Positions 7,558 through 15,306 of a stretch of 32,349 bases of DNA are shown here, piece after piece (the first letter of the stretch is position 1; each line of letters begins with the position of its first letter). A program made the position numbers and the translations under genes. This stretch comes from Nitrospinota bacterium (GTDB lineage Bacteria > Nitrospinota_A > UBA7883): positions 2,345-34,693 of the forward strand of contig JACQZB010000014.1 in assembly GCA_016207925.1 (NCBI GenBank). The letters run 5' to 3'. Under the pieces are notes generated by a model that was not told the DNA's origin, did no database searches, and saw only the letters and a program-made list of their open reading frames with translations.

Positions 7558-8757
7558 ATGGCGCTCAAGGGCAGCCTGGAGGATTTCTCCATCGTCAACA
7601 TTCTCCAGATGATCAAGCTGGAGTCCAAAACCGGGCGCCTTGCGCTCTCCGACGACGCCGATACGCTTAAAATCACCTTCGACGAAGGCTCCATCATCTA
7701 CGCCGAGGGGACGGCGGCCAAGGACGAATACCGCATCCAGGCCACGCTTTTGGCCAACACGCTCATCGGCGCCCAGGAGTGGAACGCCATCCGCCAGGAG
7801 CATGAGGAGCGCCTCAAGCCCTATTGGGAGTTGCTGTCCAAGGCGCTCAGTCCGCAGACGCTTATCGAACTCATCCAGCGGCAGACCATTGACACCGTGT
7901 ACCACGCCCTGCGCTGGAAAAAAGGCTCGTATGAATTCGAGCCGATGAACAAGATCAAGTACAACCCCAAGGTCATGCCCAAGATGGATGTGGACGGCCT
8001 GTTGATGGAAGGCTGCCGCATCGCCGACGAGTGGACCCGCGTCACCAAGGCCCTGCCGCCGCTGGACACCTTCGTGGTCAAGAACATTATGGGCGAAAAT
8101 GACGAGGAAGACGCCATCACCACGCGCGCGCAGGGGAGCGGCGGCGGCGGCGACTACCGCTCCTCGCTGGAATACGAGATACTCACCGCGCGCGGGATAC
8201 AGGTGAACAACGCCCAGGTCGCCGTGCTGTCGGCCATGGGCCAGGGCTTGACCATCCGCGAGTTGATGGATCATGCGCGGCAGGGGCATTTCGCCACGCT
8301 CGAAGCGGTCCAGGCGCTCCTGCAGATTGGCGTGCTCAAGATAGCCGAACGCAAGGACAAGAAGCGCATCGCCGCGGACCACACGGGAACCTCGGCGCAG
8401 TTGGTGGTGGTGTTGGCGCTGGCCCTGATCCTGGCGGCGGGCGCGTATTGGCAGTACCTCTCCTGGCCCGCTGACGCCGCGGCGCGCGCGGGGGGCGTGA
8501 CCGCGCTCAAAAAAATCCAGGCCGGGGAAGGACTGTCAAAAATCGCTTACGCCATCCGGATACACCTTGCCCTCGCCGGCGCCATGCCCAAGCGGCTGGA
8601 CAACCTGGTGGAATCCGGCGCGCTGGAACCGCGGGACCTTACCGATCCCTGGGGCGCGCCCTACCAGGCGGTGTTCGAGGAAGGGCGTTTCGCCCTCTTT
8701 TCCACCGGCCCCGACGTGGTGCTTAACACCGACAACATCTACTACACCGCCGAGTGA
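7558..8757 (+). CDS. DUF4388 protein with membrane helix and GspG-like C-terminus
   Basis: A 399-residue fusion. Residues 1-130 are a DUF4388 (PATAN-like) domain, recognisable from LEDFSIVNILQMIKLESKTGRLALS and the later FDEGSIIYAEG. This domain is common in Deltaproteobacteria-type signalling and gliding proteins. Residues 200-265 are helical and winged-helix-like (VAVLSAMGQGLTIRELM). One membrane helix spans about 281-301. The part beyond it (315-399) ends in DPWGAPYQAVFEEGRFALFSTGPD, the C-terminal signature of type II secretion pseudopilin GspG. Its usual N-terminal prepilin helix is absent and the fold is hung on the internal membrane helix instead. A cytoplasmic signalling domain is thus linked to a probable periplasmic pseudopilin-like domain. 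It follows the TPR membrane gene by one base. Confidence 0.85.
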   Translation: MALKGSLEDFSIVNILQMIKLESKTGRLALSDDADTLKITFDEGSIIYAEGTAAKDEYRIQATLLANTLIGAQEWNAIRQEHEERLKPYWELLSKALSPQTLIELIQRQTIDTVYHALRWKKGSYEFEPMNKIKYNPKVMPKMDVDGLLMEGCRIADEWTRVTKALPPLDTFVVKNIMGENDEEDAITTRAQGSGGGGDYRSSLEYEILTARGIQVNNAQVAVLSAMGQGLTIRELMDHARQGHFATLEAVQALLQIGVLKIAERKDKKRIAADHTGTSAQLVVVLALALILAAGAYWQYLSWPADAAARAGGVTALKKIQAGEGLSKIAYAIRIHLALAGAMPKRLDNLVESGALEPRDLTDPWGAPYQAVFEEGRFALFSTGPDVVLNTDNIYYTAE

Positions 8758-8771
8758 CGGCGCCGGTCCGC

Positions 8772-9326
8772 ATGTCCGAACATCACCATCACCATCACCA
8801 TGGGGAAGCGCTTGGCGTCGCCCTGATCGTGGTCAGCGACCGCGCCGCCGACGGCCGGCGCCCCGACAAATGTGAGCCTGCGCTGCGCGCCTTTCTGGAG
8901 ACGCGGGGGCAAGCGCTGGCCCGCGTCATGGTGGTCCCCGACGAAATCCCCGATATCCAGCGGGCCATCCGGGAACTGGCGGATAAAGAGCGTTTCGACC
9001 TGATCCTCTCCGCCGGCGGCACCGGCGTGGCCCCGCGCGACGTTACGCCGGAAGCCACGCGCCCGTTGATCGAACGCGAAACGCCCGGCCTGCCGGAGGC
9101 CATGCGCGCCGCGTCCATGGCGGTGACGCCCTACGCGATGCTGTCGCGCGGCCTGGCGGGGTTCCGCGGCGCCAGCCTGATCATCAACCTGCCCGGCAGC
9201 CCCAAGGCCGCCGTGGAAAATCTGGCCGCCGTGTTCGACGCGGTGGCTCACGGCGTCGGCAAGGCCAAGGGCGACCCCACCGACTGCGCCCCCATCCCCG
9301 CCCGCAAAAAAGAAGAGCCTCGCTGA
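8772..9326 (+). CDS. mogA: Molybdopterin adenylyltransferase MogA-like, with natural poly-His N-terminus
   Basis: A 184-residue MogA/MoaB-fold protein that would activate molybdopterin by adenylation before metal insertion. The family core is intact: VALIVVSDRAADGRR near the start, then LSAGGTGVAPRDVTPEAT, the MPT-binding GGTG and the catalytic-loop RDVTPEAT, and a late ASLIINLPGSPKA. The unusual part is a run of seven histidines right after MSE. Start choice is uncertain: a GTG at 8754 overlaps the upstream stop (GTGA) and would add six residues, while the ATG at 8772 begins just ahead of the His run; neither has a clear ribosome site. A zinc peptidase gene follows four bases on. No other molybdenum cofactor genes are visible here. 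Confidence 0.87.
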   Translation: MSEHHHHHHHGEALGVALIVVSDRAADGRRPDKCEPALRAFLETRGQALARVMVVPDEIPDIQRAIRELADKERFDLILSAGGTGVAPRDVTPEATRPLIERETPGLPEAMRAASMAVTPYAMLSRGLAGFRGASLIINLPGSPKAAVENLAAVFDAVAHGVGKAKGDPTDCAPIPARKKEEPR

Positions 9327-9329
9327 CCC

Positions 9330-10013
9330 GTGATCGTGTGGCTGGCGGCCTTGGCGCTGCTCCTCCTGCTGGTACTGCCCCCGCTGATGGCGCGCGGCGA
9401 AATCGAGCGCCATCGCGCCCCCGACCCCGCCCTGCCGGGCACCGGCGGCGAATTGGCTTGGAGTCTGCTCAACCGCGCCGGAGTCAAGAACGTCCGCGTG
9501 GAACTGACCACCGGCGGCGACCATTACGACCCCCAAACCAAAACGGTGCGCCTGACCGAGCCGCATTACCATGGCGCCTCGCTGGCGGCCGTGGCGGTGG
9601 CGGCGCATGAGGTGGCCCATGCCCTGCAAGATCACGAGGGCTACGGCCCTCTGAAAACCCGCACGGCCTTGGTAAACGCGGCGGGCCAGATAGAAAAAAT
9701 CGGCGCCGCGCTGATGCTGGTTACTCCCGTGCTGGCCCTTGCCACACGCTCGCCCAAGGTGGGGCTGTTATCCGCCGCGGCGGGGCTGTTGACCATGGGG
9801 GTGATGACGCTCACGCATCTGGTCACTCTGCCGGTGGAGTGGGACGCCAGTTTCCGGCGCGCCCTGCCGATGCTGCGGGAAGGCGGATACCTGCCGCCGG
9901 AAAAACTGCGCCAGGCCCGCGGGATTTTACGCGCCTGCGCGCTGACCTACCTGTCCGGCTCGGTCATGAGCCTGCTTAACGTGGGGCGCTGGATCACGAT
10001 CCTGCGCCGCTGA
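9330..10013 (+). CDS. YugP-like membrane zinc metallopeptidase
   Basis: A 227-residue protein of the neutral zinc metallopeptidase type 2 family (B. subtilis YugP-like). It has an N-terminal membrane helix (2-20), the family segment GGDHYDPQTKTVRL (62-75), and the gluzincin motif HEVAH (93-97) followed by ALQDHE. Further membrane helices lie near residues 125-180, and a late Glu (LPVEWDASF) is suited as third zinc ligand. The substrate is unknown for the family. It uses a GTG start at 9330, three bases after the mogA stop. The gene ends six bases before the end of a small convergent gene. Confidence 0.87.
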   Translation: MIVWLAALALLLLLVLPPLMARGEIERHRAPDPALPGTGGELAWSLLNRAGVKNVRVELTTGGDHYDPQTKTVRLTEPHYHGASLAAVAVAAHEVAHALQDHEGYGPLKTRTALVNAAGQIEKIGAALMLVTPVLALATRSPKVGLLSAAAGLLTMGVMTLTHLVTLPVEWDASFRRALPMLREGGYLPPEKLRQARGILRACALTYLSGSVMSLLNVGRWITILRR

Positions 10014-10019
10014 CGGCGG

Positions 10020-10217
10020 TTACTTTTTGTTTTTCGCTTTGCCCGGCCTGGCCTTTTCCCCGGCGCGCCACTCCCCAATGCGCGCCTCGGCCTCCTGGCG
10101 CGTTTTCAACCCGCACTCCAGCACTGTGTAGCCGTCGCGCCGCCCGGCGGGGAACTTGGCGTCCACGTCGAATTCATACTCGCCGGTCGAATTGATGCGG
10201 TAGATGCAGTAGGACAT
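10020..10217 (-). CDS. Small hypothetical protein
   Basis: A 65-residue basic protein, family not recognised. It has an N-terminal strand-rich part (MSYCIYRINSTGEYEFD), a middle with GYTVLECGLKTRQEAEARI and a Lys-rich tail. The small alpha/beta look is reminiscent of very small DUF domains, but I can name no function. The ATG at 10217 is chosen over an upstream in-frame start because GGGAAGG lies seven bases ahead of it and the upstream residues look non-coding. A good promoter (TTGACA at the -35) is found 40-70 bases upstream. It converges with the zinc peptidase gene. Confidence 0.6.
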   Translation of the reverse strand: MSYCIYRINSTGEYEFDVDAKFPAGRRDGYTVLECGLKTRQEAEARIGEWRAGEKARPGKAKNKK

Positions 10218-10256
10218 ACGCCGCCTTCCCATCCAATCGGTTATGTCTAACTTCCG

Positions 10257-10286
10257 AGGATAAATCCGCGCCGCGGCCGCTGTCAA
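10257..10286 (-). promoter_or_regulatory. Predicted promoter of the 65-residue protein gene
   Basis: On the minus strand a perfect TTGACA (complement of 10281-10286) is 18 bases from TATCCT (complement of 10257-10262), about 40 bases before the ATG at 10217. The -35 box falls inside the loop of an 11-bp GC hairpin (see next entry). Confidence 0.5.
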
Positions 10287-10299
10287 TGGGCCGCGGCGC
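10268..10299. repeat. Perfect 11-bp inverted repeat around a -35 box
   Basis: GCGCCGCGGCC (10268-10278) is repeated as its exact complement GGCCGCGGCGC (10289-10299) with a 10-base spacer. The spacer contains the -35 TTGACA of the minus-strand promoter. It lies between two divergent starts with no T-run on either side, so a terminator role is unlikely. A binding site for a dimeric repressor is possible. Confidence 0.55.
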
Positions 10300-10378
10300 C
10301 GGACGGAAATAATGAAGGCAAATGTCCGCTTCCTCCCGCCGCCGTTGGGGTATAGTGGATGCGAGGGAGACGCCGCCG

Positions 10379-12489
10379 ATGTTACGTGGCAGAATCAAAA
10401 TATTCTCCTGGGGTCTGGCGATTGGGTGGACGCTGATCCTGGGAGCGATACTTTTCTACCAGATCAGGACCACAAGCCAGTTCTATGTGGATTTGGCGCG
10501 CAGCGAGGCGCGCGTCCACTTCGATTGGGTAGTGACGTTCCGTTCCTGGGTCGCCAGCCATGGCGGCGTGTACGCGCCGGTGACCCCGGCCACCCCGCCG
10601 AACCCGTACCTTGAGCACAAGGTGGAGGAGCGCGACCTTACTACCCCCAGGGGCAAATCGCTTACCCTTATCAATCCCGCCTACATGACGCGCCAGATTC
10701 TTGAACAGTTCGCTCCCGCTATCGGCGTGCATGGACATATCACCAGCCTTAAGCCGATCCGGCCCGAAAACAAGGCTGACCAATGGGAAGCCGCCGCGCT
10801 GGCCGCGTTTGAAAAGGGCGAAACCGAACGGCTGGAATTCACCGCCATCGGCAATATGCCCTTTTTGCGCCTCATGCGCCCCCTGATTACGGAGAAGCCG
10901 TGCATGCAGTGCCACGAGTCGCAAGGCTACAAGATCGGCGATATCCGGGGCGGGTTAAGCGTCTCGGTGCCTCTCAACGGGTACCTGACGCAAAAAAGGC
11001 TGAAGATCAGGGAACACGCGGCCATACAGGCGCTGCTGTGGGTGATGGGCCTGGGAATGATCGGGCTGGGTTCGCGCCGTCTGCTGCGCCAGGCCCAGCA
11101 GCGCGAGAAAGCGGAACAAAAACTGCGGGAAAGCGAGGAGCGGCTGCGGGTGGTCACCGCCTCCGCCAACGACGCTATTGTCATGATTGACGGACAGGGC
11201 GCGGTGACCTTCTGGAACCCCGCCGCCGAGAAGATGTTCGGCTACGCGGCGGAGGAGATGGCGGGGGTCAAACTTCACGAGCGCGTCATGCCCCAAAAGT
11301 ACGTCATGCGCCACCTGGACGCTCTGTCGGCCTTCAGGGAGCGGGGCCGGGGCGCGGCGGCGGGCCATATCAGGGAGATCGAAGGATTGCGAAAGAACGG
11401 GGAGACGTTTCCCGTGGAGATTTCCATCGCCGCGCTGTGGCGCAAGGACGGCTGGAGCGCCGTGGGGGTCGTGCGGGAGATCAGCGAGCGCAAGAAAGCC
11501 GAAGAGGCGCTGCTGGCGGCCAAGGAGAAAGCAGAACGCGCCACCAAGGAAAAGGACAAGTACGTCTCGCTGATCGCCCACGACCTCAAGGCGCCCTTCA
11601 CCACCATAATGGGTTTCCTGCAACTGATGCTGCGCGATGAGAACTCGCCCGCCGGCGGCAAGTACCGCCAGCCGATGGAGGCCACGCTGGATCAGTGCCG
11701 CCGCACCGTGGGGATGATCGAGGAGGTGCTGCACGCAAGCAGGTTTTCCACGGGGCGCGTGGAATTGCGCAAAAAATATTTGGACGCGCGCATGGAGGCG
11801 TTGGCGGCCATCGCCAACTTCGCCCACCTGGCCACGCAGAAACAGATCACGCTGGTCAACGAGATCCCGCCCGCCACCCGCATCTACGCCGATCCCGCGC
11901 TGTTCGGCGAGGTGCTGGGCAACCTGGTCTCCAACGCCATCAAGTTTACCCGGACCGGAGGGCAGGTGACGCTGTTCGTCGCGCCCGGCCTTGGCGCCTC
12001 CACCATCGCCGTGCGCGACACGGGCGTGGGCGTGGATCCCGCGAGATCATCGAGGCGCACGGTGGAACCCTGACGTTCGAAAGCCGCCCGGGCGAGGGCG
12101 CCGTTTTTTACATTTCGGTCCCCTATGTGCGCCCGCGCGCGCTGATCGTGGATGAAAACGAGGTGGACCGCTACACCATGGCCAAGTTGCTGGAACCGTT
12201 GGATATAGCGGTGATCGAATCGGGCGGCGCGGACGCCGCGCTGGCGGCCATCGCGGAGGTGGGGCCTAGCGTGATTCTGCTGGACGCGGGGGTGGAAGGC
12301 TCCGGACTTGCGCCGCTGGCCAAACTTAAAGGCGATGGTAAAACCAGGAGCATCCCGGTGATCCTGCTGGTCTCCGATCCGCAAACGGAAACACGGGAAC
12401 AGGCGTTGCGCCTGGGCGCAGACGACTTCGTGGAAAAACCGGTCACCCGCGAAAACCTGATCCCCCGCATCCGCCGCTTCGTGGTCTAG
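10379..12489 (+). pseudogene. DUF3365-PAS hybrid histidine kinase with receiver, broken by a deletion in the ATPase domain
   Basis: Two frames form one sensor kinase. From the ATG at 10379 (GGGAG upstream): membrane helix (8-28), a DUF3365/Tll0287-like sensor with haem-c-type CMQCH (175-179) and the family phrase GDIRGGLSVSVPL, a second helix (217-231), PAS (258-371), HisKA with phospho-acceptor His401 (LIAHDLKAPF), and ATPase N-box NLVSNAIKFT and G1 box DTGVGV. The frame then runs into a stop at 12073. The next frame resumes in the conserved tail REIIEAHGGTLTFES, followed by a receiver (DEN, LLDAGVEG, FVEKPV) ending at 12489. The F and G2 boxes (usual GTGLGL) are missing. The loss near 12040 must be 1 mod 3 bases, probably about 90-100. 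Without these boxes ATP binding should fail. Real deletion or assembly collapse are both possible. Confidence 0.8.
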
Positions 12490-12513
12490 GCCAATAAGCG
12501 TCAAGCCCCTTTC

Positions 12514-12542
12514 CCGCGCCGCTTTGAAACCGGCGGGCGCGG
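12514..12542. terminator. Possible GC hairpin between convergent genes
   Basis: CCGCGCC (12514-12520) pairs with GGCGCGG-type sequence (12536-12542), giving a seven-base-pair GC stem with a loop that can extend by a bulged pairing. It sits between the convergent ends of the sensor kinase (12489) and merA (12547). There is no T-run on either side, so it is at best a weak or Rho-assisted terminator. Confidence 0.25.
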
Positions 12543-12546
12543 TTCC

Positions 12547-14235
12547 TTACGCGGAGCAACAGGAAAGCTTGCCCGTATCTCTTGTGAATCCTTGGGCGCA
12601 CAGCTTGATGCCCTCGCCCTGCGTCAAGTATGGATGAAACATCGCGGCGATCTCCGCGGCCCCGATTCCGTAACGGATCGCCAGCGCCGCCTCCATGATC
12701 TGTTCGCCGCCTTCCGGCGCCAGCGCCCGCGCCCCAAGAATCCGGTCGCTTCCGCGCTCCTTGATCAACTTGATGAATCCGCGCGTATCCCGCGCGGCGA
12801 GCGCCCTGGGAACCTTGAAAAGATCGAGTTTGGACACGGCCACCGCAACCCCCAACCGCGCCGCCTCCTTTTCGTTGATCCCTACGCCCGCGACCTGGGG
12901 ATCGGTGAAAATCACCCACGGCAACACTGTGTAGTCACGTTTCAAGCGGTTCTCCCCAAGCGCGTTATCCGCGGCCAGGCGGCCTTCATAGGCCGCCGTG
13001 TAAACAAACGCGGGTTCGCCGTTCACATCGCCCGCCGCGTAAACGCCGGAACCCGAAGTCCGCAGATGATCGTCCACCATGATGCGCCCATCGGCGGCCA
13101 GGGTGACACCGGCGTTTTCCAAACCCATGTCCTCCGTTACGGGACGTCTGCCGGTGGCGCAGAGTATGCGCTCCGCGCTGAAAATCTTTTCCTCCCCGCC
13201 AATCCGGGCATGAACGGCGATCCCTCCTTGTTCGCGCGACACGCGCTCGACGGAGACCGAAGTCTCAACCACAAGGCCGTCGTCTCGCAGGTACGCGGCC
13301 AGCGCTTCGGTCAGGTCCTCATCTTCATCCGGCAGAAGGTGGCCGCCGCGCTGGAGAACGGTCACCCGGGCGCCGAGCCGGGCGAGCATCTGCGCGCATT
13401 CCAATGCGATGTAGCGCCCGCCCAGGACGATGACGGATCCGGGCAGGCGGTCAAGTTCAAACGCCGTGGTACTGGTAAGCGGATCGGCTTCGCGCAAACC
13501 GGGAATCGGCGGTATCCAGGGGCGTGAGCCTGTCGCCACGATGATGCGCGGGGCGCGCAGAACGCGGCCATCCACCGCAAGCGTATCCGGCGCGGTAAAG
13601 CGCGCGCGGCCTTCGATCAGCCGGATATTCCCGTATGCGGCCAGGACATCCGCATATTTCGTCTGACGCAACGAGGCGACCAATTCGTCCTTCTCCCGGA
13701 TAATTGCGGCGAAGTCCGAAACGCGGGAAAAACTCTCTATGCCCGCGAATCGGCTGGACGACGCCCGATGATGGGCCTCCGCGGCGCGAATAAGGGTTTT
13801 GGATGGGACGCACCCGGCATTGACGCAGGTTCCGCCAAGCGTCCCCGTGTTGATCATAATGACTTTCGCGCCCAGTTCATCCCCGCGGATGGCCGCGGCA
13901 AACCCGGCCGAACCGCCCCCGATGATGATCAGATCGGCATCCACGCCATTTTGTTTGTCGGCGGGGATGGAAGGAGAATCACGGACCGTTCCTTGTTCCG
14001 GACGGAAGTTTTCGTCTCCTTTGAGTTCAGCTAGGTAGCCGGCGCCCTGTATCGCGGAAACAACCTGCCGCGGATCCATCCCCCTCTCACCCTTGATGAC
14101 GGCGTGGCCGGATTCAAAATCTATCTCCGCCCTCAAGACACCCGGCACGTTTTCGGCCGCTTTTTTAACCGTGGCCGCGCAATGGCCGCACGTCATGCCC
14201 TTAACCACCATCCGGTATTCCCGTTGCTCTGTCAT
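12547..14235 (-). CDS. merA: Mercuric reductase with N-terminal metal-binding domain
   Basis: A 562-residue FAD/NAD(P)H-dependent enzyme that reduces Hg(II) to volatile Hg(0) in the cytoplasm. Residues 5-72 form an HMA domain with GMTCGHC (13-19). The flavin site begins IIIGGGSAG (103-111). The redox pair is in GGTCVNAGCVPSK (134-146, Cys137 and Cys142). The NADPH-binding strand-turn is VIVLGGRYIALE. The C-terminal vicinal cysteines that hand over mercury are present (LSCCSA, Cys559/560). Length and all key cysteines match Tn501-type MerA, so it should be active. AGGAGG precedes the ATG at 14235. It lies ten bases after merT, last in a merR-merT-merA operon. Confidence 0.97.
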   Translation of the reverse strand: MTEQREYRMVVKGMTCGHCAATVKKAAENVPGVLRAEIDFESGHAVIKGERGMDPRQVVSAIQGAGYLAELKGDENFRPEQGTVRDSPSIPADKQNGVDADLIIIGGGSAGFAAAIRGDELGAKVIMINTGTLGGTCVNAGCVPSKTLIRAAEAHHRASSSRFAGIESFSRVSDFAAIIREKDELVASLRQTKYADVLAAYGNIRLIEGRARFTAPDTLAVDGRVLRAPRIIVATGSRPWIPPIPGLREADPLTSTTAFELDRLPGSVIVLGGRYIALECAQMLARLGARVTVLQRGGHLLPDEDEDLTEALAAYLRDDGLVVETSVSVERVSREQGGIAVHARIGGEEKIFSAERILCATGRRPVTEDMGLENAGVTLAADGRIMVDDHLRTSGSGVYAAGDVNGEPAFVYTAAYEGRLAADNALGENRLKRDYTVLPWVIFTDPQVAGVGINEKEAARLGVAVAVSKLDLFKVPRALAARDTRGFIKLIKERGSDRILGARALAPEGGEQIMEAALAIRYGIGAAEIAAMFHPYLTQGEGIKLCAQGFTRDTGKLSCCSA

Positions 14236-14245
14236 AGGACGCCTC

Positions 14246-14698
14246 CTAACCTAACCCGTTGATGAAAATTCCCGCGTAATAGGGGAACAAGGTGAACGCA
14301 AGCACGAGGGCGGCAATCACCCAAAGCATGATCTTGTTGAATCTTCCGACCGTCAAACCACTCCCGCCCACTTCCGGACAACAGGGCGCTTTATCCTGTC
14401 CGCCCGGCACGGCGCAACACGCATCACCATCTCCGGACGTTTCCATGGCTCCCGCCCTTGGCCTTCGATAGGTGTAGTAAAACGCCAACCCCAACAGGCC
14501 AAAAGCCGCCGGAAGCAGGACCGGGCGGTACGCCTCGAACTGGGCCGCCACCGCGCCGCCCGACACTCCAAGCGCGATGAATAAAAGCGGCAGCCAGCAG
14601 CAAGCCGACGCGAGGATGGCTGTTATCAACGCGCCCGCTTGGGCGATGGTCCCCGCCTTACTTTTTCTTTTGTTTGGGCTTGATCCGTTTGTTTCCAT
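14246..14698 (-). CDS. merT: Mercuric ion transporter MerT
   Basis: A 150-residue inner-membrane protein that carries Hg(II) into the cytoplasm for MerA. Helix 1 holds the conserved vicinal cysteines (ILASACCWLPLL, Cys33/34), followed by the family segment ALGVSGGAVAAQFEAYRP, helix 2 (about 60-78) and a C-terminal helix (122-140). The loop before helix 3 carries two extra Cys pairs (Cys94/95 in DACCAVPGG and Cys106/107 in APCCPEVGG), more than the single pair usual in Tn21/Tn501 MerT. It may thus substitute for the absent periplasmic MerP (inference). The start at 14698 is inside the merR gene (41-base overlap), indicating translational coupling. The next gene is merA. Confidence 0.92.
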   Translation of the reverse strand: METNGSSPNKRKSKAGTIAQAGALITAILASACCWLPLLFIALGVSGGAVAAQFEAYRPVLLPAAFGLLGLAFYYTYRRPRAGAMETSGDGDACCAVPGGQDKAPCCPEVGGSGLTVGRFNKIMLWVIAALVLAFTLFPYYAGIFINGLG

Positions 14699-15110
14699 CG
14701 GATCCCTCCTTGATGAGCGTTTCGAGTATTGGGCATTCGCTGGATGCGGAACGCTTTTTACAGCAGTCCACCAGCCGCGCAAGAACCGTCTCCATCCGCC
14801 GAAGCGTACTGATCTTCCCACGCACATCGGCGATTTTTTCTTCGGCCAGTTTTCGAGCCGCGTCGCACGTGGCAGCCGCCGATGCATCAACCCGCAGCCC
14901 CAGCATCTCCCTGATTTCCTTGAGGGTGAAACCAATATCCTTGGCCCGCCGGATGAAGCGAATCCTCTGTACCGTTTCTGCGGGATATTGCCGGTATCCC
15001 GATTGCCTCCGGGGTGGTTCCGGCACCAACCCCTCGCGCTCATAGAAACGGACTGTTTCCACGCCAACCCCAGCGAGTTTGGCGGCCTTCCCGATTGTCA
15101 GCGGCGGCAT
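14658..15110 (-). CDS. merR: Mercury-responsive MerR-type regulator
   Basis: A 150-residue dimeric activator/repressor. The helix-turn-helix lies at 3-25 (PLTIGKAAKLAGVGVETVRFYEREGL), followed by the MerR wing (RQSGYRQYP) and a long coiled-coil dimer helix. The three mercury ligands are at the same numbers as in Tn501 MerR: Cys82 (TCDAARKLAE), Cys117 (VDCCKK) and Cys126 (SECPIL), which separates it from lead, zinc or copper sensors. AAAGGAG precedes the ATG at 15110. It is the first gene of the mer operon and reads in the same direction as merT and merA, unlike the divergent arrangement in Tn501/Tn21, so the operon is autoregulated from one promoter. Confidence 0.95.
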   Translation of the reverse strand: MPPLTIGKAAKLAGVGVETVRFYEREGLVPEPPRRQSGYRQYPAETVQRIRFIRRAKDIGFTLKEIREMLGLRVDASAAATCDAARKLAEEKIADVRGKISTLRRMETVLARLVDCCKKRSASSECPILETLIKEGSDGNKRIKPKQKKK

Positions 15111-15136
15111 AATGGTCTCCTTTCGCTCCAACAATA

Positions 15137-15167
15137 ATATAAAGCCTGTACCTTACTACAGAGTCAA
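15137..15167 (-). promoter_or_regulatory. mer promoter-operator with 19-bp spacer
   Basis: On the minus strand TTGACT (-35, complement of 15162-15167) and TTATAT (-10, complement of 15137-15142) are separated by 19 bases. This overlong spacer is characteristic of MerR-activated promoters. Within it lies the dyad CTGTA-6-TACAG (15146-15161), the MerR-family operator pattern. Transcription would begin about 20 bases ahead of merR. Confidence 0.85.
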
Positions 15168-15269
15168 GTGTTAAGGCAGGGGATTACGAAATGTTTTGCG
15201 GCAACAGGATATTGGGGGCGCCGCTACGGGGCCAAGATCCGCGTGGCGCAAAAAAGCCATTTCCACAAG

Positions 15270-15290
15270 CGCAAAAATTTTGCGTATAAT
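15270..15290 (+). promoter_or_regulatory. -10 box with adjoining perfect dyad ahead of the small coiled-coil gene
   Basis: A consensus TATAAT (15285-15290) sits 16 bases before the ATG at 15307, implying a very short leader that begins near the ribosome site. Directly upstream is a perfect 7-1-7 dyad, CGCAAAA-A-TTTTGCG (15270-15284), over the -10/-35 spacer. The -35 region is poor, so an activator or repressor at the dyad is plausible. Confidence 0.5.
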
Positions 15291-15306
15291 TGGGCAGGAG
15301 AATATC

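Noticed and set aside
8788-8812. Cloned His tag
   Set aside because: The His run lies in natural context with no vector sequence or protease site, so it is treated as native.
14246-15067. Long frame that would extend MerT by 123 residues
   Set aside because: The extension is antisense-like or shadow sequence of merR; MerT homology starts at the ATG at 14698.
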